NCBI RefSeq assembly: GCF_018991925.1
Contig: NW_024722158.1
Span: 1,959,673 to 2,023,672, forward strand
DNA length: 64,000 bases
Direction: 5' to 3'
From: Homarus americanus
Lineage: Eukaryota; Arthropoda; Malacostraca; Decapoda; Nephropidae
A program made the position numbers and the translations under genes. This document shows positions 43,787-56,700 of this stretch, one piece after another. Numbering within the stretch: position 1 is the first letter of the stretch; the number at the start of each line of letters is the position of its first letter. The notes beneath the pieces were generated by a model. The model saw nothing but the letters and a program-made list of their open reading frames with translations, had not been told where the DNA came from and ran no database searches.

Positions 43787-44232
43787 CATCGATAACTCAG
43801 TAATTGTGGTAAGACAGAGATGATTCAGTAATTGTGGTAAGACATAGACTATTCAGTAATTGTGGTAAGACATTGAGACTCAGTAATTGTGGTAAGACAT
43901 AGATGATTCAGTAATTGTGGTAAGACATTGATGATGCAGTAATTGTGGTAAGACATAGATAACTCAGTAATTGTGGTAAGACATTGATGACTCAGTAATT
44001 GTGGTTGGACATAGATACCTCAGTAATTGTGGTTAGACATCAATGACTCAGTAATTGTGGTAAGACAAAAATGACTCTGTAATTGTGGTAAGACATTGAT
44101 GATTCAATAACTGTGGTAAAATCATAGATGATTCAATAGTTATGGTAAAACATAAATGACTCGGTAATTGTTGTAAAACATAGATGACTCAGTAATTGTT
44201 GTAAAATATAGATGACTCAGTAATTGTGGTGC
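43787..44232. repeat. 28-bp minisatellite
   Basis: About 15-16 units of CAGTAATTGTGGTAAGACAT then AGATGACT, with single-base variants. Three degenerate units also occur at about 61585-61665. Confidence 0.92.
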
Positions 44233-44419
44233 TTGAGAATATTTGTACAGAGGTTCTGAATATGCCACCCCTCTCCCCCCTTTCCTCCTCAGGATGTGAG
44301 GAAGCTAGGAAAAAAGTAGAAAGACAATCCTCGCCCCTCGGGATCACACTAGTGAGTGAAGATAAGAAATGGGAAGTTATTCGACAAGGCAAAAAACTTA
44401 GCAAGGAGCGATGTACTAT

Positions 44420-44573
44420 CGTGCACAAAAGTCGTGTCCACTACCCAACCACAGTGAGGATTCGAATACCCTTGAGTCTGAAGTTTCGAAACAACTGGGG
44501 GAAATGCTATGGTCAGCCAACAGATGTCGCCCACTGTAGTGTGTGTGGGGATAGAGGAGGTGGGGGTTAGTTT
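44420..44573 (+). repeat. Dispersed ~150-bp repeat, copy A
   Basis: Matches the reverse complement of 59278-59432 closely, including CCAACAGATGTCGCCCACTG at one end and the GTGCACAAAAGTCGTGTCCA side. One end reads CAGTGGGCGACATCTGTTGG on the minus strand, next to TA, so it may be a transposon terminus. Family unknown. Confidence 0.65.
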
Positions 44574-44961
44574 AGTAACGGCTGTGTGTAGGTGGAGCAT
44601 AACATCGTGAATTCTGCAATAACTGATAACAATAAGAGTGCCATGAAGATAGTTAATATTATTAAGCATGGTGAGAGATGTGTAACGGGTAAATAAAAGC
44701 ACTACAACGACCATATCTCTGCTGTTCATGGCTACGACGGTGAGACTGATGGGCACACCAGTAATTAATTTTCCGTGACTACCAGTAATGGTAGTCACAA
44801 AGAATACAGAAGTTGTTACCAAGGTTGGCGCAACCCACACCAGGGGAAGGAGATGATGTCGAACACTGAAACATGGCGAGGTCCCATTCCTACCATCGTC
44901 GTCACCAACAGGTAAGTCACATTAATTTGTCAGCATAGCCCATGTCGTCCTTATACTATTG
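44574..44961. other. Unassigned spacer
   Basis: No gene or repeat recognised. Confidence 0.4.
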
Positions 44962-45526
44962 CAGGGTGTCCCATGAATGACAGCAGATATTTGTAGAGGT
45001 GAAAGAATATGTGATATTGAGCCACCACGTCTCTATCTCCATCCGTTTCCCTCTATCTATAATAAAAAGTGTAATCCTACTCAGAAAAAATAGTGAATGG
45101 GCCCTCCAAACAAATTAAAGATGAGGTGCACCCCACCCAAATAAGGGGGGGCCCTCCATTTCTTTTCGCCTTCTTTTCTCCACATCCTTTCCACCCTCCC
45201 ATCGCCCCAGTCACCCCAACCTACCACCCAATACCATGCAGTGGGCAGAAGGCCACACACTTTCTCTCCTCCTAAAAGTCTGTTCCGTTTAACCCACATT
45301 CTTTCACTGCTAAACCTTCTTCCCCCTTTCCTATATTTCACTATCGCTATCTGTATCTCCCGCCTCAACTCCGTCATTTGTAATGGTTGCCTTGTGCAAT
45401 TTGTAAAATCCACCTCACAGCTAAACGTAAACCGAAAAATCCATATATGTATAGAAGTTTTATACTCAGAATCAAATATTCTTTCACCTCTACAAATATC
45501 TGCTGTAATTGGTGGGACACTCTATT
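44962..45526. mobile_element. MITE with ~55-bp TIRs, mariner-like
   Basis: The left end CAGGGTGTCCCA (44962) leads into GCAGATATTTGTAGAGGTGA, and the right end repeats this inverted (45469-45526), with an end closer to GAGTGTCCCA. A GGGTGTCCCA terminus is common in mariner-type elements. The interior is C-rich and lacks a transposase. The target duplication is not clear. Confidence 0.7.
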
Positions 45527-46699
45527 ATAATTATATGATAGTTGTTATATGAGCTCCTTAGTTACTTCACCATAAAAATATGGTGTTTGATGTGCTTGTA
45601 ATGGGCCCCTGTCTCATCAACAGAACATATTATATAAATGGGTCAATACATTTGAAATTATATTCAGATTCACCACCCTGCAACTTTCCACTGGCTATGA
45701 GGTGACATGTTCAATGCACGTGATAAGGTGTGCCCACGGGAAGCTGCGTCATACTATGCTGAGTAAAGGCATAAGTAGCCGGCTCTCTGGCCACCTGAAG
45801 CGAGTAGTAGTTTGATATCCTTGACTAGAGGAAGACGTTATTTGAGAGCCGCAGTGGATGGCTCCGTCTTCCCTCGATTGGGAACGACGTACCCATACCG
45901 TTCTCCCTCGATGGGTCACTACTCTTGAGTCACTCACAGCAACTTATATCGTTAGGACGTGACCTAACGTTTACATTACATAAACGCCGTCCCTTTCTCA
46001 TTCATTCATATACAGTGGAAGTTACGGTCGATCTACACTCAGGAATTATAGATACAATCCTTTTACAATAAAACAAGGAACTACAGTTGGGTTTCGTTAC
46101 TTAAATCCAAATAATAAATACTGTATATGTGAAAGGCCTGGTTAATTGGACAATCCAGCCGATTCATGCTATGCGTTTGCCGCACGTTACCTTACTTGGT
46201 TATGTTACACCCCCAGTTGTAACCTGGGAGTTTGGGTTGGGTTATGTAGTATTTTGAGCACAAATGGAATTCAGAACGACTCAATGAACATGAAGAAAAA
46301 CGTTTTTATATAACGAACCCTAACGTAATGTAACCTATTACAGTTATATGTAATCTGGGACGAACATGTCATAGCTGAAAATTGTCAAAGAAATATGTAA
46401 AGCAGTGGAAAACCATATATTTTGATTATCGGCGAGGCTAACTACCTATAAACAATTAATATTTGACGATTGGCAAAAGTCCTGGGAAAATGAACCAACA
46501 AGTCATAAGCTAAAAATGATCAAATTATCAGTTTATCCTTGGTCATCATCAAAATAATCCTCTCGACATCACGAAACTATTCTGAATCGTCTAAGAATTA
46601 AGGGCATACGCGATTGACGCATGGCCAACTCTTGTTTTTCACGTTGGGTCCGTTCTGACTGCTTTATCATGTAGTTGTACATGGATATTATTATTCTTG
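45527..46699. other. Unassigned spacer
   Basis: No recognisable gene, TIR or array. The right part may include the start of the LINE 5' UTR. Confidence 0.4.
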
Positions 46700-47024
46700 T
46701 ACACTGCACTTCTTCCCTATCCTATCCTTTCGCCTAGAGTCCCTGCTGTTTGGTAACGACGCGAACCCTGTGGGCAGAGCCTCAAGGGGGGCCCTCAGAG
46801 GGCCGCTGAGTCGAGACAGTAAGGGTGGCAACATTTTCTGTTAGGGATTCGGCAGTGCTTCATAACCTGTCACTGTTAGGTGTTAGGGCTTGGCTAGGCC
46901 CCCGTCAGGGGATTTTCTGTTCACCCTACCCCTAGACCCGTCTTTACTCGCCCAGCAAGCGGACAGAAGGAGCGGCATCCATGGGGTTTAGCTGAGGTGG
47001 ACAGATTAGATAGGATTTTCATGT

Positions 47025-48663
47025 ATGCTACTGACCATGGCCAAAGTGAGAGTGAAGATCTCCGGAACCCCGACCCAGGGGTCTCGGATAGGGCTAAAAA
47101 TGCTATTGAGCGACCTGAGGGTGAGAATAAATAGACTTGTGGATCTGAGAGATGGTTACATCATCCTCACAGAAACAGATGAAGATGCTGATAAACTACT
47201 TAAGTCTAGTGCCATGGACAAAATGAAAACTAACGGTTACGAGGTCATTGTCCCACGGGAATACGGCGCCAAGCTCACCCTTGTATGTAAGAAGTTAGAC
47301 AAAGATGTAGTGGAAAATAACGCAGAAGAAATAAGAGATGAAATGCAAAAGCAAAACAATGTCAAGGTTGTGGAGGTGTACCCTATGTATGCCCTTAATA
47401 TAATCAAGGTTTGCCTTGCAGACACAACGGATGCAAAAAGAATGAAGGAGAAGGGGCTCTATGCATATGGCACTTCCATCTCATCACACCAAATAGAATA
47501 TGAAAAGTATAAGCCCATCCAACAATGTATGAAGTGCTATAAATACAATGACCACATGACCAAGAACTGCCCCATGCAAGAGGTCATATGCTCTGAGTGT
47601 TCATCTGATCAGCACTTCTACATACAAAGACTGCCAAAACACCATAAAAAAGTATATCGTCTGCGAGGGTGGCCACATGACCTTCTCTGCTACCTGCCTG
47701 GTCAGGAAACAGGTACTTCAAGACACAGAGAAGAAACTGACCGAAATAACCAAACAAAAAGAAACCAGGGAAATTTCTAACACCATAGAAAGGACCACCA
47801 AGTCGAAGATCATGGCTTACAGCCAAACCCTAAAAGACGCTCTAAAAGAAACTCAAGCAAACTCCCAAAAGCTCAACAATGTCAACGAGACCATGGAAGT
47901 CCTGCAATCAGGGATAAGAACCATCAAGGACTCAATAAAACAGGCAGTTACTGAGTCACTGGGCGCCATGAGGGACGCAGTGGCCGAGAGCATCAGGAGT
48001 TTCTCCTCTCCACAGCTGGACGAGTTCAAAGCCACCACTATATACTTGTCTTACCTGTATGCCCATCATATGAACACGGTTCATCCAGGTTCATTCTTGA
48101 AACACCTTAACGAGACACTAACCAGGAACAACATTGCACCTGTTGAAATAAGCGACAAAGTCCCTTCAAAAGAAATCCTTACGGCAGTAACCCACTCAAC
48201 AACTTATCGACGACCTCAACCCTCGCCAGAAATAGACCATGACCTCCTTGACTTAGGCAAAAGTCAGTATAACCGCAATCCCGACGTGGCCAGTCAGTCC
48301 CCCTGGGATCACAGCTCCAACGACACCGTAAATGCCCGTGATCCCATTACATGCACTCCCAGCGACGACAGTGACCATCGGACTGCAACCACAGTCAATG
48401 GTTGCGACCAGATGATGACGACTCACTCCACAAAGGAACGAGACCCTCGAGCTGCAGCGTCAGTTGATTACTACGACACGCAGGCCCAGGACCTGAACAC
48501 CTTCCTGTACACGGGTGACGAGAAGTTCGAGGGCCCGCCATTGACTGACAAGCAGATGTCCGAAGGTTCTGCTAAGAAGTTCCGTCCCCCTAGAAATGGC
48601 AGAAGCCGAGCAAACACTCTAAGCGACGCCCCAAGCTACAGTCTCCGAAATGGCAGTCGTTAG
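47025..48663 (+). pseudogene. LINE ORF1, Gag-like with zinc knuckles, one frameshift
   Basis: An RNA-binding protein that coats the LINE transcript in this family. The first frame (47025-47780, with MAKVRVKISG at 47037 a likely start) carries an RRM-like region. Then come zinc knuckle 1, CMKCYKYNDHMTKNC (about 47530-47575), and knuckle 2 starting CSECSSDQH. The frame breaks within knuckle 2 near 47620. The second frame (to 48663) resumes with a third Cys/His cluster (IVCEGGHMTFSATC) and a coiled-coil-prone, Lys/Glu-rich stretch, then a long hydrophilic tail. A single-base indel explains the break. ORF1 ends overlapping or within 5 nt of the ORF2 start. Confidence 0.8.
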
Positions 48664-51358
48664 CAGGATGAAAATTGTCCAACATAATGTCCTACACTGG
48701 TTCCTTAATAGACGTAACGAACTGTCTAACTTATACTATCAATTAGACCCAGACATTATTCTGTTAAACAGTACTGGCATAAAGGACGAAAGTAAGCTGA
48801 AAATTTTTGGCTACACTGTATACCAGAGGAACATGATGGGTGAGCTGAACGATGGTGTTGCTGTGGCCATCAGGTCACGGCTGAGTCACAGAGTGTTGCC
48901 AGACCTCGAGGATTCAGTTCTGGGAGTGCAGGTGGAGACAACTAGGGGACCTGTTATCATATGCACAATGTACCTGCCTCCCAGACGTCCTTACTTACCC
49001 GAACAAGACCTAAACCAGTTGCTTTGCCACAGAAAACCAACATACACCATAGGGGACTTAAATGCGCGCCACTCCATACTAGGACACGGTAATGAGAACA
49101 ACGTTGGTGTGGCGCTGTATGACAACATCAGAAGGGGAAAACTGCAACACTACGGGCCAGATTTCCCGACATTGATCAGACGTGCCAGTGCTACAACACC
49201 CGACATAATCCTCTCTAACAACGAGGCCGTCCTGAACAGGCACGTTACCGCCGGACCCATCAGTACCAGTGATCACCTGCCAGTCGTCGTGACGCTCTCA
49301 ACCAATCCCATTATGATCCCCGCAAACATCAGGTCAAACCTCAAATGGGCAGACTGGGACTCCTTAAAGGAGTCTCTCAGTTTCAAGCAGGGGAGAAACC
49401 TGGAAGAAGCCAGCCCCAATGACATCGACGATGCGGTCGAACAATGGTATACGGATGTGAAGAGATGGACAACAACATCCTGACCACCAGTTACAGGACC
49501 ATTCCCCATCCTCACACTAGTCACCAGCTGAGGCAGCTCAGTGTCCAGTATGCTCACGTGAGACAGCTAGCCAGTATCAGCGGGTGAACAAGAGCTGAGA
49601 GACCGGTACCGAGAGCTACAGACGGACATCCAGCACGAGAGCAAATGTCTACATGAACAAAAGTGGGCCGCCTTGGTGTGGGAGGCAGCCAACAATTACC
49701 ACGATTCTGCTGCATTCTGGAAAGGGATCAAGTGACTGATGAGTTCCACCTCTAGCACGGTCCCTTACCTGCTCGACCAAAACAACGTGAAAATATTCGA
49801 GGAAGAAAACCAAGAACAACTACATCGGCGATATTTACGAAAGATCTTTACCATTTGTGAACAGGAGAACGAGGGCTTCGACAGGGAGTTTAAGGAGGAC
49901 ATTTTAGGTCAGTTGCAGGACCATCAGCACCTGCTCCAGCCGCTCCCACGGACTGACTTCACTAGACTGGTGGACGGAAGCTACCTGACGGAGCGCATAG
50001 TTCCTGCAGATGTGTCAGCCGTCATAAAAGGGTTTAAAAACAAATCACCTGGTCAAAGTCACATTAACAAGAAGATCCTGGCTCAACTCCCCGACAACAT
50101 GATAGAGAGGCTTGCTCATATATGCAACGCCTGCCTCGCCTCTGGATACTTCCCTAAGATGTTCAAAATCGCCGTTATTCGCCTCATACCAAAAGCAGGG
50201 AAGCCTCCAAACAAAGTCGAAAACTTTCGACCAATATCGCTGCTAGAGGTACCTGCCAAAATCTTCGAAAAAATAGTCAACAAGCGATTGCGGATGTATC
50301 TGGAGGACGAAGACGTGCATAATCCCCGCCAATGCCATGCCATGACTGGCCGCCTGCAGTGCAATATAGTACTGAGGGACGTCAGCAAGGCGTTTGACAA
50401 AGTTTGGCACGCAGGGCTGCAGTATAAGATCATACAACTGAGGCTACCCGAAAATCTGACGCGCTTGCTGTGCAACTTCATTATGGACCGCAGAGCCAAA
50501 ATCAAGATGCAAGAACATTTTGGAGAAGAATTCTCACTATCGAGCGGCGTGCCTCAGGGCTCTTGTCTCTCACCAACCCTTTACACACTCTACATGGCTG
50601 ACCTGCCACCCCTAATCGTCCTCAGCGAGTACGTCATGTATGCCGACGATTTAACACAGATCATCACCTGCCCAGGAAGGTCCACAGCAAGAATGGCGCG
50701 ACTCACTGCTCGGGCAATAGAGGAGATCTCGGAGTATGAACATAAATGGAAAATAAAAACAAACAAAACGAAATTTGAGGTCATACCCATAGCCAAATTC
50801 AAGCCGGCCCCATTGATGATCGACGACGAAGAGATTGAGTACTCTAAACAAGGCAGGTTGCTCGGCCTCATCATTTCTCGGACGGGCATCATTCCCCACG
50901 TGAAGGACAGACTAAATAAAGCCAAAGTCGCCGCAGCCAAATTAAAACGTTTTAAACTGATGCCTGAGAAGATACAAGTTCACCTGTACAAGGCGCTGGT
51001 GAGGCCTGTGTTGGAGTACCCACATATACCACTCGTCACACTCGGGAAGACTAGACTACAACAACTACAGAGCTTCCAAAACAAGTGCTTGAGATCAGCC
51101 AGTGGCCAAGCGCCACCCTACCAGGAGACAGTGGAAACCATCCACCTAAGAAATAAAACAGAGGCCCTCAACTTCAGGTTCCATCGCCTAGGGAAGAAGG
51201 TTTGGGACAAGCTCCTGGATGACCCTCACAGCCCAGACCACCTACGCGGGGAAGACATCAACGGAGGGAGACCCCACGCCTGGTGGCCCCGGAGTCTGCC
51301 CGCACTACAACAACCCAACCCGCGACCCATCTATGTCCGCCACAGTGATCCACCTTAG
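48650..51358 (+). pseudogene. LINE ORF2: AP endonuclease and reverse transcriptase
   Basis: The ATG at 48668 (MKIVQHNVLHW) fits the endonuclease start better than 48650. The endonuclease (to about 49480) shows QHN, GDLNARH and STSDHLPV. The expected catalytic Glu after ILLN is Ser (LLNSTGI), so cleavage is probably lost. From 49484 to 49738 the frame is interrupted by stops and two shifts. The RT (49739-51358, same frame as the endonuclease) has SPGQSHINKKIL, FRPISLLEV, motif A VSKAFDKVWH, SGVPQGSCLSPTLY and YADDLTQII. Motif 2-3 spacing looks shortened near AMTGR, hinting at an internal deletion. No RNase H domain is seen. Confidence 0.85.
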
Positions 51359-51787
51359 ATTAAAACTTAGATGATATAAATTCACATTTAACAAGTCACA
51401 ATCAAGTGGGTCCATAACGTAATACAGTATAAGATTTTAATAAACTTGTGAGTGTAAAATAAATCTAGTCATTGTCTACTAAAATAACCATTGTGCAACC
51501 TCATTCTAAATCCTAGGTTAGCTTAGTTAGCCAACAAACTCTGTAATATGTAAAACAAGGGGTGTCGTCCCCCTCTGTTTAACTCATTAAACTTCTTTTC
51601 CAACCTTTCCCACCAAGACTATATGTTGTGACTTCTCTATCCCTCATGTCTGGCTGTGCCTTGAGCCCCAGCATGCCTTCCATCCTTTCCCCACCTTAAC
51701 CTAAAAAAAATAAATAAATAAAAATAAAAATAAAAGCAGTAGAAATAAAACTATGGCCGAATACGGGTGGTAAATTGGTGTGAGATA

Positions 51788-51903
<116 letters not shown>

Positions 51904-52274
51904 GTGATTTAGATATGCGCGCCATATTGGCGATACTGAGTTTTCAAGGTCGACTGAGGGAGGAGCGCTCACGCACTTAGTGAGAGCATCTGGAACTAGG
52001 CTTATACGATATTAAATGTAATTTGCCGAATTAAAATGGACGCGAATCATGAAATTAAATGACGTTATTAAATTGGAAATTTTTATAGATCGTTTCTCAG
52101 TCTAAATATGTTACGGGTGTCCCAAGGAAGTTATTAGTTAGGCGGAAAATATATCACGTAGGACTAAGCTAACGCCTTGAGAGGACATGAAGAGGGCTGT
52201 TCCTCAGTCAGACGACAGCGTTCGAACAGAGAGGACGGACTGTGCGTCAGACAGGACAAAACGGTCACGTGGTC
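51904..52274. other. Unassigned spacer
   Basis: No element end or gene recognised before the gypsy 5' LTR. Confidence 0.45.
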
Positions 52275-52563
52275 TGTAGGTTATGTATCTAAGCTACTGT
52301 GCCGAGTAGCAACCTTGTATATAAGCTACTGTGCCGAGTAGCATCTATGTATACAACTACGGGGCAACACTGCACGTGTTATGTGGCAACTTTGCCCTGA
52401 GGCTGCCATATGTCAAGGCAGTCTCAGTCTGACTCCGTGGGCCGTGCATGGCTCATGCTAGTCACTACATGTATTTCTCCTATCCGTTAATAAATGGACT
52501 TCAGTGTTACCCTGTGTTTCCTTACCCATGACTGCCTTCTTCAGGGAACACTTGGAACCTTCA
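52275..52563 (+). repeat. 5' LTR of gypsy element
   Basis: Has two copies of the 32-bp unit containing GCTACTGTGCCGAGTAGC, a self-complementary stem-loop. AATAAA at 52489-52494 marks the probable poly(A) signal. Ends CCTTCA, directly followed by the primer site. Confidence 0.92.
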
Positions 52564-52581
52564 TGGCGCAGTGAGTAGGAT
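52564..52581 (+). other. Primer-binding site of gypsy element
   Basis: TGGCGCAGTGAGTAGGAT directly abuts the LTR and begins with the TGG expected for a tRNA CCA end. I cannot assign the tRNA with confidence. Confidence 0.65.
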
Positions 52582-53066
52582 CTGTGAACTTACAAGTATG
52601 TGAACAATGCCGACAGTTACATCTGCCGGCAATGTGAGCGTCGACTAGTGTGCGTGTCGACTCTGTTGTGTTCTGTTGTGTTTCGCCGCGACGTGTAGTG
52701 TTGCGCCTTCACAGTGCTTTTTAGTGACGGTGGCAGTGTCAGTGTTAGTGTATTAGTGTGTCTAGAGCTGAGAGTTGAGCATTGGCATCTTTTTTGTGGT
52801 ACCCACGGAGCATGCAGACGTACACCCTTCTCATGTGACATCCTGGGAGGCACTAACGTTCTCATCCCCGCGGCGGCTCTAGCCACCGGCATTAAGGCCA
52901 CCACGAAGTGGTCTCTCAGACACACACACACGCACGCACGCACTAACTCACGGACAGAACAGTGGACTCTATGCATTATTTCTGCGCTGATTATGTCATA
53001 TATATGTGGTTCGAGCTGATGAGGCGCCACTTTATATACTAAATAGCGCAGTTCAAGCATACTAAG

Positions 53067-53705
53067 ATGGGCGGTAAGAAGGGACAACGTCAAGATGGGA
53101 GACACGACTCCCCACCACCATCCCCTCCACAGGGCGCAGACTCGCATCCACCACCTCCAGCGACGGACATTGCCACAATTCTGAGGTGGATGGACGACAG
53201 GGACGAGAGACGCAGAGAAATGGAACTTCAGAGGGAGGAGACACGAAGAGAGGAGGAAAAGTCGCGTTTTGATGCACTATTGGCGACCCTGGCGCTAACC
53301 CACCCTCCCTCACTCGCAGGTTTCGCGCACCAAGGCGCCAATATCCTCCCTCCTCCACCACACCAGCGTCCTCCAGGCACTCTTGCTACTCCAACAGCTC
53401 CCAAGGCATCTGTTCAACCCTCACCCGCCCTCTCACCAGACGTCACGTTTCAGCTTTTTCGTGAGTGGAGGCGGCGTTGGACAGATTACTCCACGATGGT
53501 GGACCTTGACAGCATGCCTCCAAACAAACAGCTCATCCAACTGTGGATGTGTTTGTCGCTGGAGACCCAGAGAGTTTTGGAGCACACGTTGCAAGTGCCT
53601 CCCGATTCTACATCTTCAGTGACGGATGTGCTCGACCTTTTGCAGGAGCACGTTAAGGGTCGGAATAACTGTGGCTTCCTCCACACTCCAGGTGGTAGTG
53701 ACTGA
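53067..53705 (+). pseudogene. gypsy gag, N-terminal and capsid part
   Basis: Starts at ATG 53067 after a leader of about 500 bp. The protein has a proline-rich N-terminus, a highly charged helical stretch (DDRDERRREMELQREETR, residues about 53-70), then a proline-rich linker and a capsid-like segment (FQLFREWRRRWTDYSTM and NKQLIQLWMCLSLETQRVL). The frame is lost near 53660, before the nucleocapsid, and the zinc knuckles continue in the +1 frame. Since knuckles normally belong to Gag, an indel is more likely than programmed frameshifting. Confidence 0.8.
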
Positions 53706-56700
53706 ATGTCGGTCATACGAGGTCACCAAGTCTGCCACCTCTGCCTTACGGGCCCCACCTGCTGTGAGAGCAATCTCTCAGTACAAGAAGGGTAAGAAGG
53801 CGGCCAACAACGTGAAGGCTGCCACACGTTCTTCCATGCCTCCGCCTAGTGCTTCCTGTGGCAGCTGTGGAAAGCAGCATGGCCCCAAGACATGCCCGGC
53901 CGCCGACGCACTGTGTCATGGATGTGACCGTAAGGGCCACTGGTCTAACACAGACAGGTGCCCTGCACGAGGCCACAAGTGTCAGGCCTGCGGTCGTTAT
54001 GGACACTACGACAAGTGCTGCCGCCAACCCAAGCCCAAAAGCCCGAGACGAGGAGGAAAGCAGCGCACTTCCCTCGGGGTGGTTCGCACGCAGCCCCCTT
54101 CAGATGGCCCACGCAGCCCCAAGCAGCAGCTGAGTCACATCAGGAGGGTGGAATCGACCACACGCCCCAGGGCTACCCCTTCCCCTACCATCCGCGTCGC
54201 CGTCACACACGGTGATGTGTCGGGTCACATCGAGGTGATACCGGACACCGGCGCTGATACTACGGTGATATGCCTGAAGCACCTCCAGAAGCTGCAGTAC
54301 TACAATGCTGACGGTTCCCAGATGCCAGATGCTGTGGGCTCCTTTCAAGCGGAGATCACTTATGGCGACAGGTCGTGTCACGGATGGATCGACGTGCAGC
54401 CTACTCTCGCTACACCCTTGTTGTCGTGGGAGCACTGCAAGGAGTTAGGCGTGGTGCCCAGAGACTTTCCTGAGCAGATCCCAGCTGCTTGGTACACCGC
54501 CAGCAGGGTGCGGGAATCAACGAGCGACGCGCCTGGCGCTGCCGCACAGAGCTGCCCAGAACCCGCGTCCACTCCCGCCCCGCCTCCACCCAAGTCACGG
54601 CTGCTTCCTCTTCACAGCGAGACGTCTCCTTCAGCCGCAAGGGCCTACTTCCTGAAGGAGTACTCGGATGTGCTGGTGACGAAGGAGGCCCTACGGACCG
54701 CGCCACTGAAGGCTATGGCGGGTCCGCCTATGAGGATACACCTGCGGGAAGATGCACAGCCGTTTGCCATACACACTCCCCGGTTGATCCCTCTCGCCTT
54801 CAGGGATTCAGTCAAGAAGGAACTGGATTCCATGGTGGCCCAGGGTGTCATCGTACCCGTTGGTGACGACCCGTCCCCTTGGTGCCACCCTCTAGTCGCT
54901 GTGGCTAAGACTAACGGTGGAGTGCGGATTACTACCGACTTGTCTAAGCTTAACAGCCAGGTGTCCCGTCCCGCCCACCCTTCACCCACACCTTTTGCAG
55001 CTATACGGAGTGTGGACCCGAAGGTACGGCACTTCTCGACAATGGACGCCCTCTGTGGTTACTGGCAGATCCCACTGAAGAAGGAGGATCAGCCACTGAC
55101 CACTTTCATCACGCCTTACGGACGCTTCCGCTACTGCCGTGGCCCTATGGGATTCGCTGCTACGGGGGACGCCTCCTGTCTCGTCTCCGTGGTGACATGG
55201 CACTTCAAGGTGTGACCAACTGCGTGAAGGTAGTGGATGACGTCCTCCTCTACGATGAGGACTACCTGACGCATCTACGCCGCATCGACGAGGTACTGAC
55301 CAGGTGTAGGACGCACGGCATCACTCTGAATGCCGAGAAGTTCATCTTGGCCACACCTGCAGTGTCTTTCTGCGGCTACCGACTCTCAAGGGATGGCATT
55401 GCTGCGGACCCGGAGAAAGTTCGCGCCATAGCGGACTTTGCAAAACCTGCCAACCTTATGGATCTCAGGTCTTTCATGGGCCTGGTGAACCAGCTGGTAG
55501 AATTTTCTCCTGACGTCTCCGCCGCTGCCGGGCCTCTCCGCCCCCTGATGAGCCCCAAGAGGACTTTCACGTGGACCCCTGACCATGACCTCACCTTTCA
55601 TAAGGTGAAGGAGGCCCTGTCAAGTCCACCTATCCTCGCTACTTTCGACCCAGCACTCCCCACCGTCCTCCAGACCACCCCTGCATGGGCTGTCATGCCT
55701 TCCAGAGCAGCATCAATGGCCTCTGCCTCACTGATGCTGAGTCTCGCTACGCTACCATCGAGCTGGAGCTGCTGGCAGTGGTATGGGCCTTATCGAAGTG
55801 CAAATTTTACTTGATTGGCCTACAGCACTTCGACCTTATCACAGACCACAGGCCCTTGGTCCCCATTCTTAGTCACTATTCGCTGGACGCCATCGAGAAT
55901 TCCCGCCTCCAGCGCCTGAAGGAGAAGATTTTGGCCTTCGTCTTCACCGCGGCTTGGCGCGCAGGTAAGGAGTTGTGCATCCCGGATGCCCTCTCCCGCT
56001 CCCCAGTCAGCCGCTCTACACCTGAAGATGAGATGCTCAGCACCGAGGCCGATTTCTCCGTTAGCAACATCGTCATTTTGCAGGCCGTACAGTCCCTCGC
56101 CTGCACCCAGGCCTCAGTGTCGCCACCCGACAGCAATCTGGCCCTTGAGGAACTACGGACTGCTGCACGCGACGACCCCTCCTACACTCAGCTCTTGAAG
56201 AGTGTGAGGACTGAGTTCCCTCGCGACCGTTTTGACCTCCACAACGCCCTACTCCCGTATTGGAAGATACGTGAGGACCTCTACGCGTATGGGGACCTCG
56301 TTCTGTACGGTGCCCGTGTGGTCGTCCCTGCAGCTCTCCGTCGTCGCGTTCTGGCCCGCTTACACGACAGCCATCGTGGAGCAGAGGCCACCAAGCCCCG
56401 CGCAAGGCAGGCTGTGTACTGGCCCGGCATTGACGCGGATATCGTCAATACGGTCCGTGCCCGTGAGCCCTGCCAGATCATGCAGCCCAGTCAACAGCAG
56501 GAGCCCCTCTTGTGCGACGACGAACCCACCAGGCCCTTTGAGTCCGTGTCGGCTGATTTCTTCAGCACAGCTGGGAAACATTTCCTAGTTGTCGCCGACC
56601 GACTCTCTGGCTGGCCTGTGGTGGTAATCTGTGGCTCGGACGCGATGTCCATAGCCACCATTCGCCACTTCCGGCACCTCTTTCGTGACCTGGGCGTCCC

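Larger units (their letters stand above)
46700..51736 (+). mobile_element. Two-ORF LINE, near full length (Jockey/I-group-like)
   Basis: A GC-richer 5' leader (about 46700-47024) precedes ORF1 (gag-like) and ORF2 (endonuclease plus RT). It ends with a 3' UTR and an A-rich AAATAAATAAA-type tail at 51702-51736. The start is approximate because no target duplication was identified. It is the most complete LINE in the window, but both ORFs have indels or stops. Confidence 0.8.

Noticed and set aside
43787..44232. Regular repeats that could suggest a CRISPR array
   Set aside because: Units are contiguous with no unique spacers, and the DNA is clearly eukaryotic.
44226..44570. 114-codon plus-strand frame
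   Set aside because: It spans a minisatellite end and a dispersed repeat that is inverted elsewhere; better explained as repeat.
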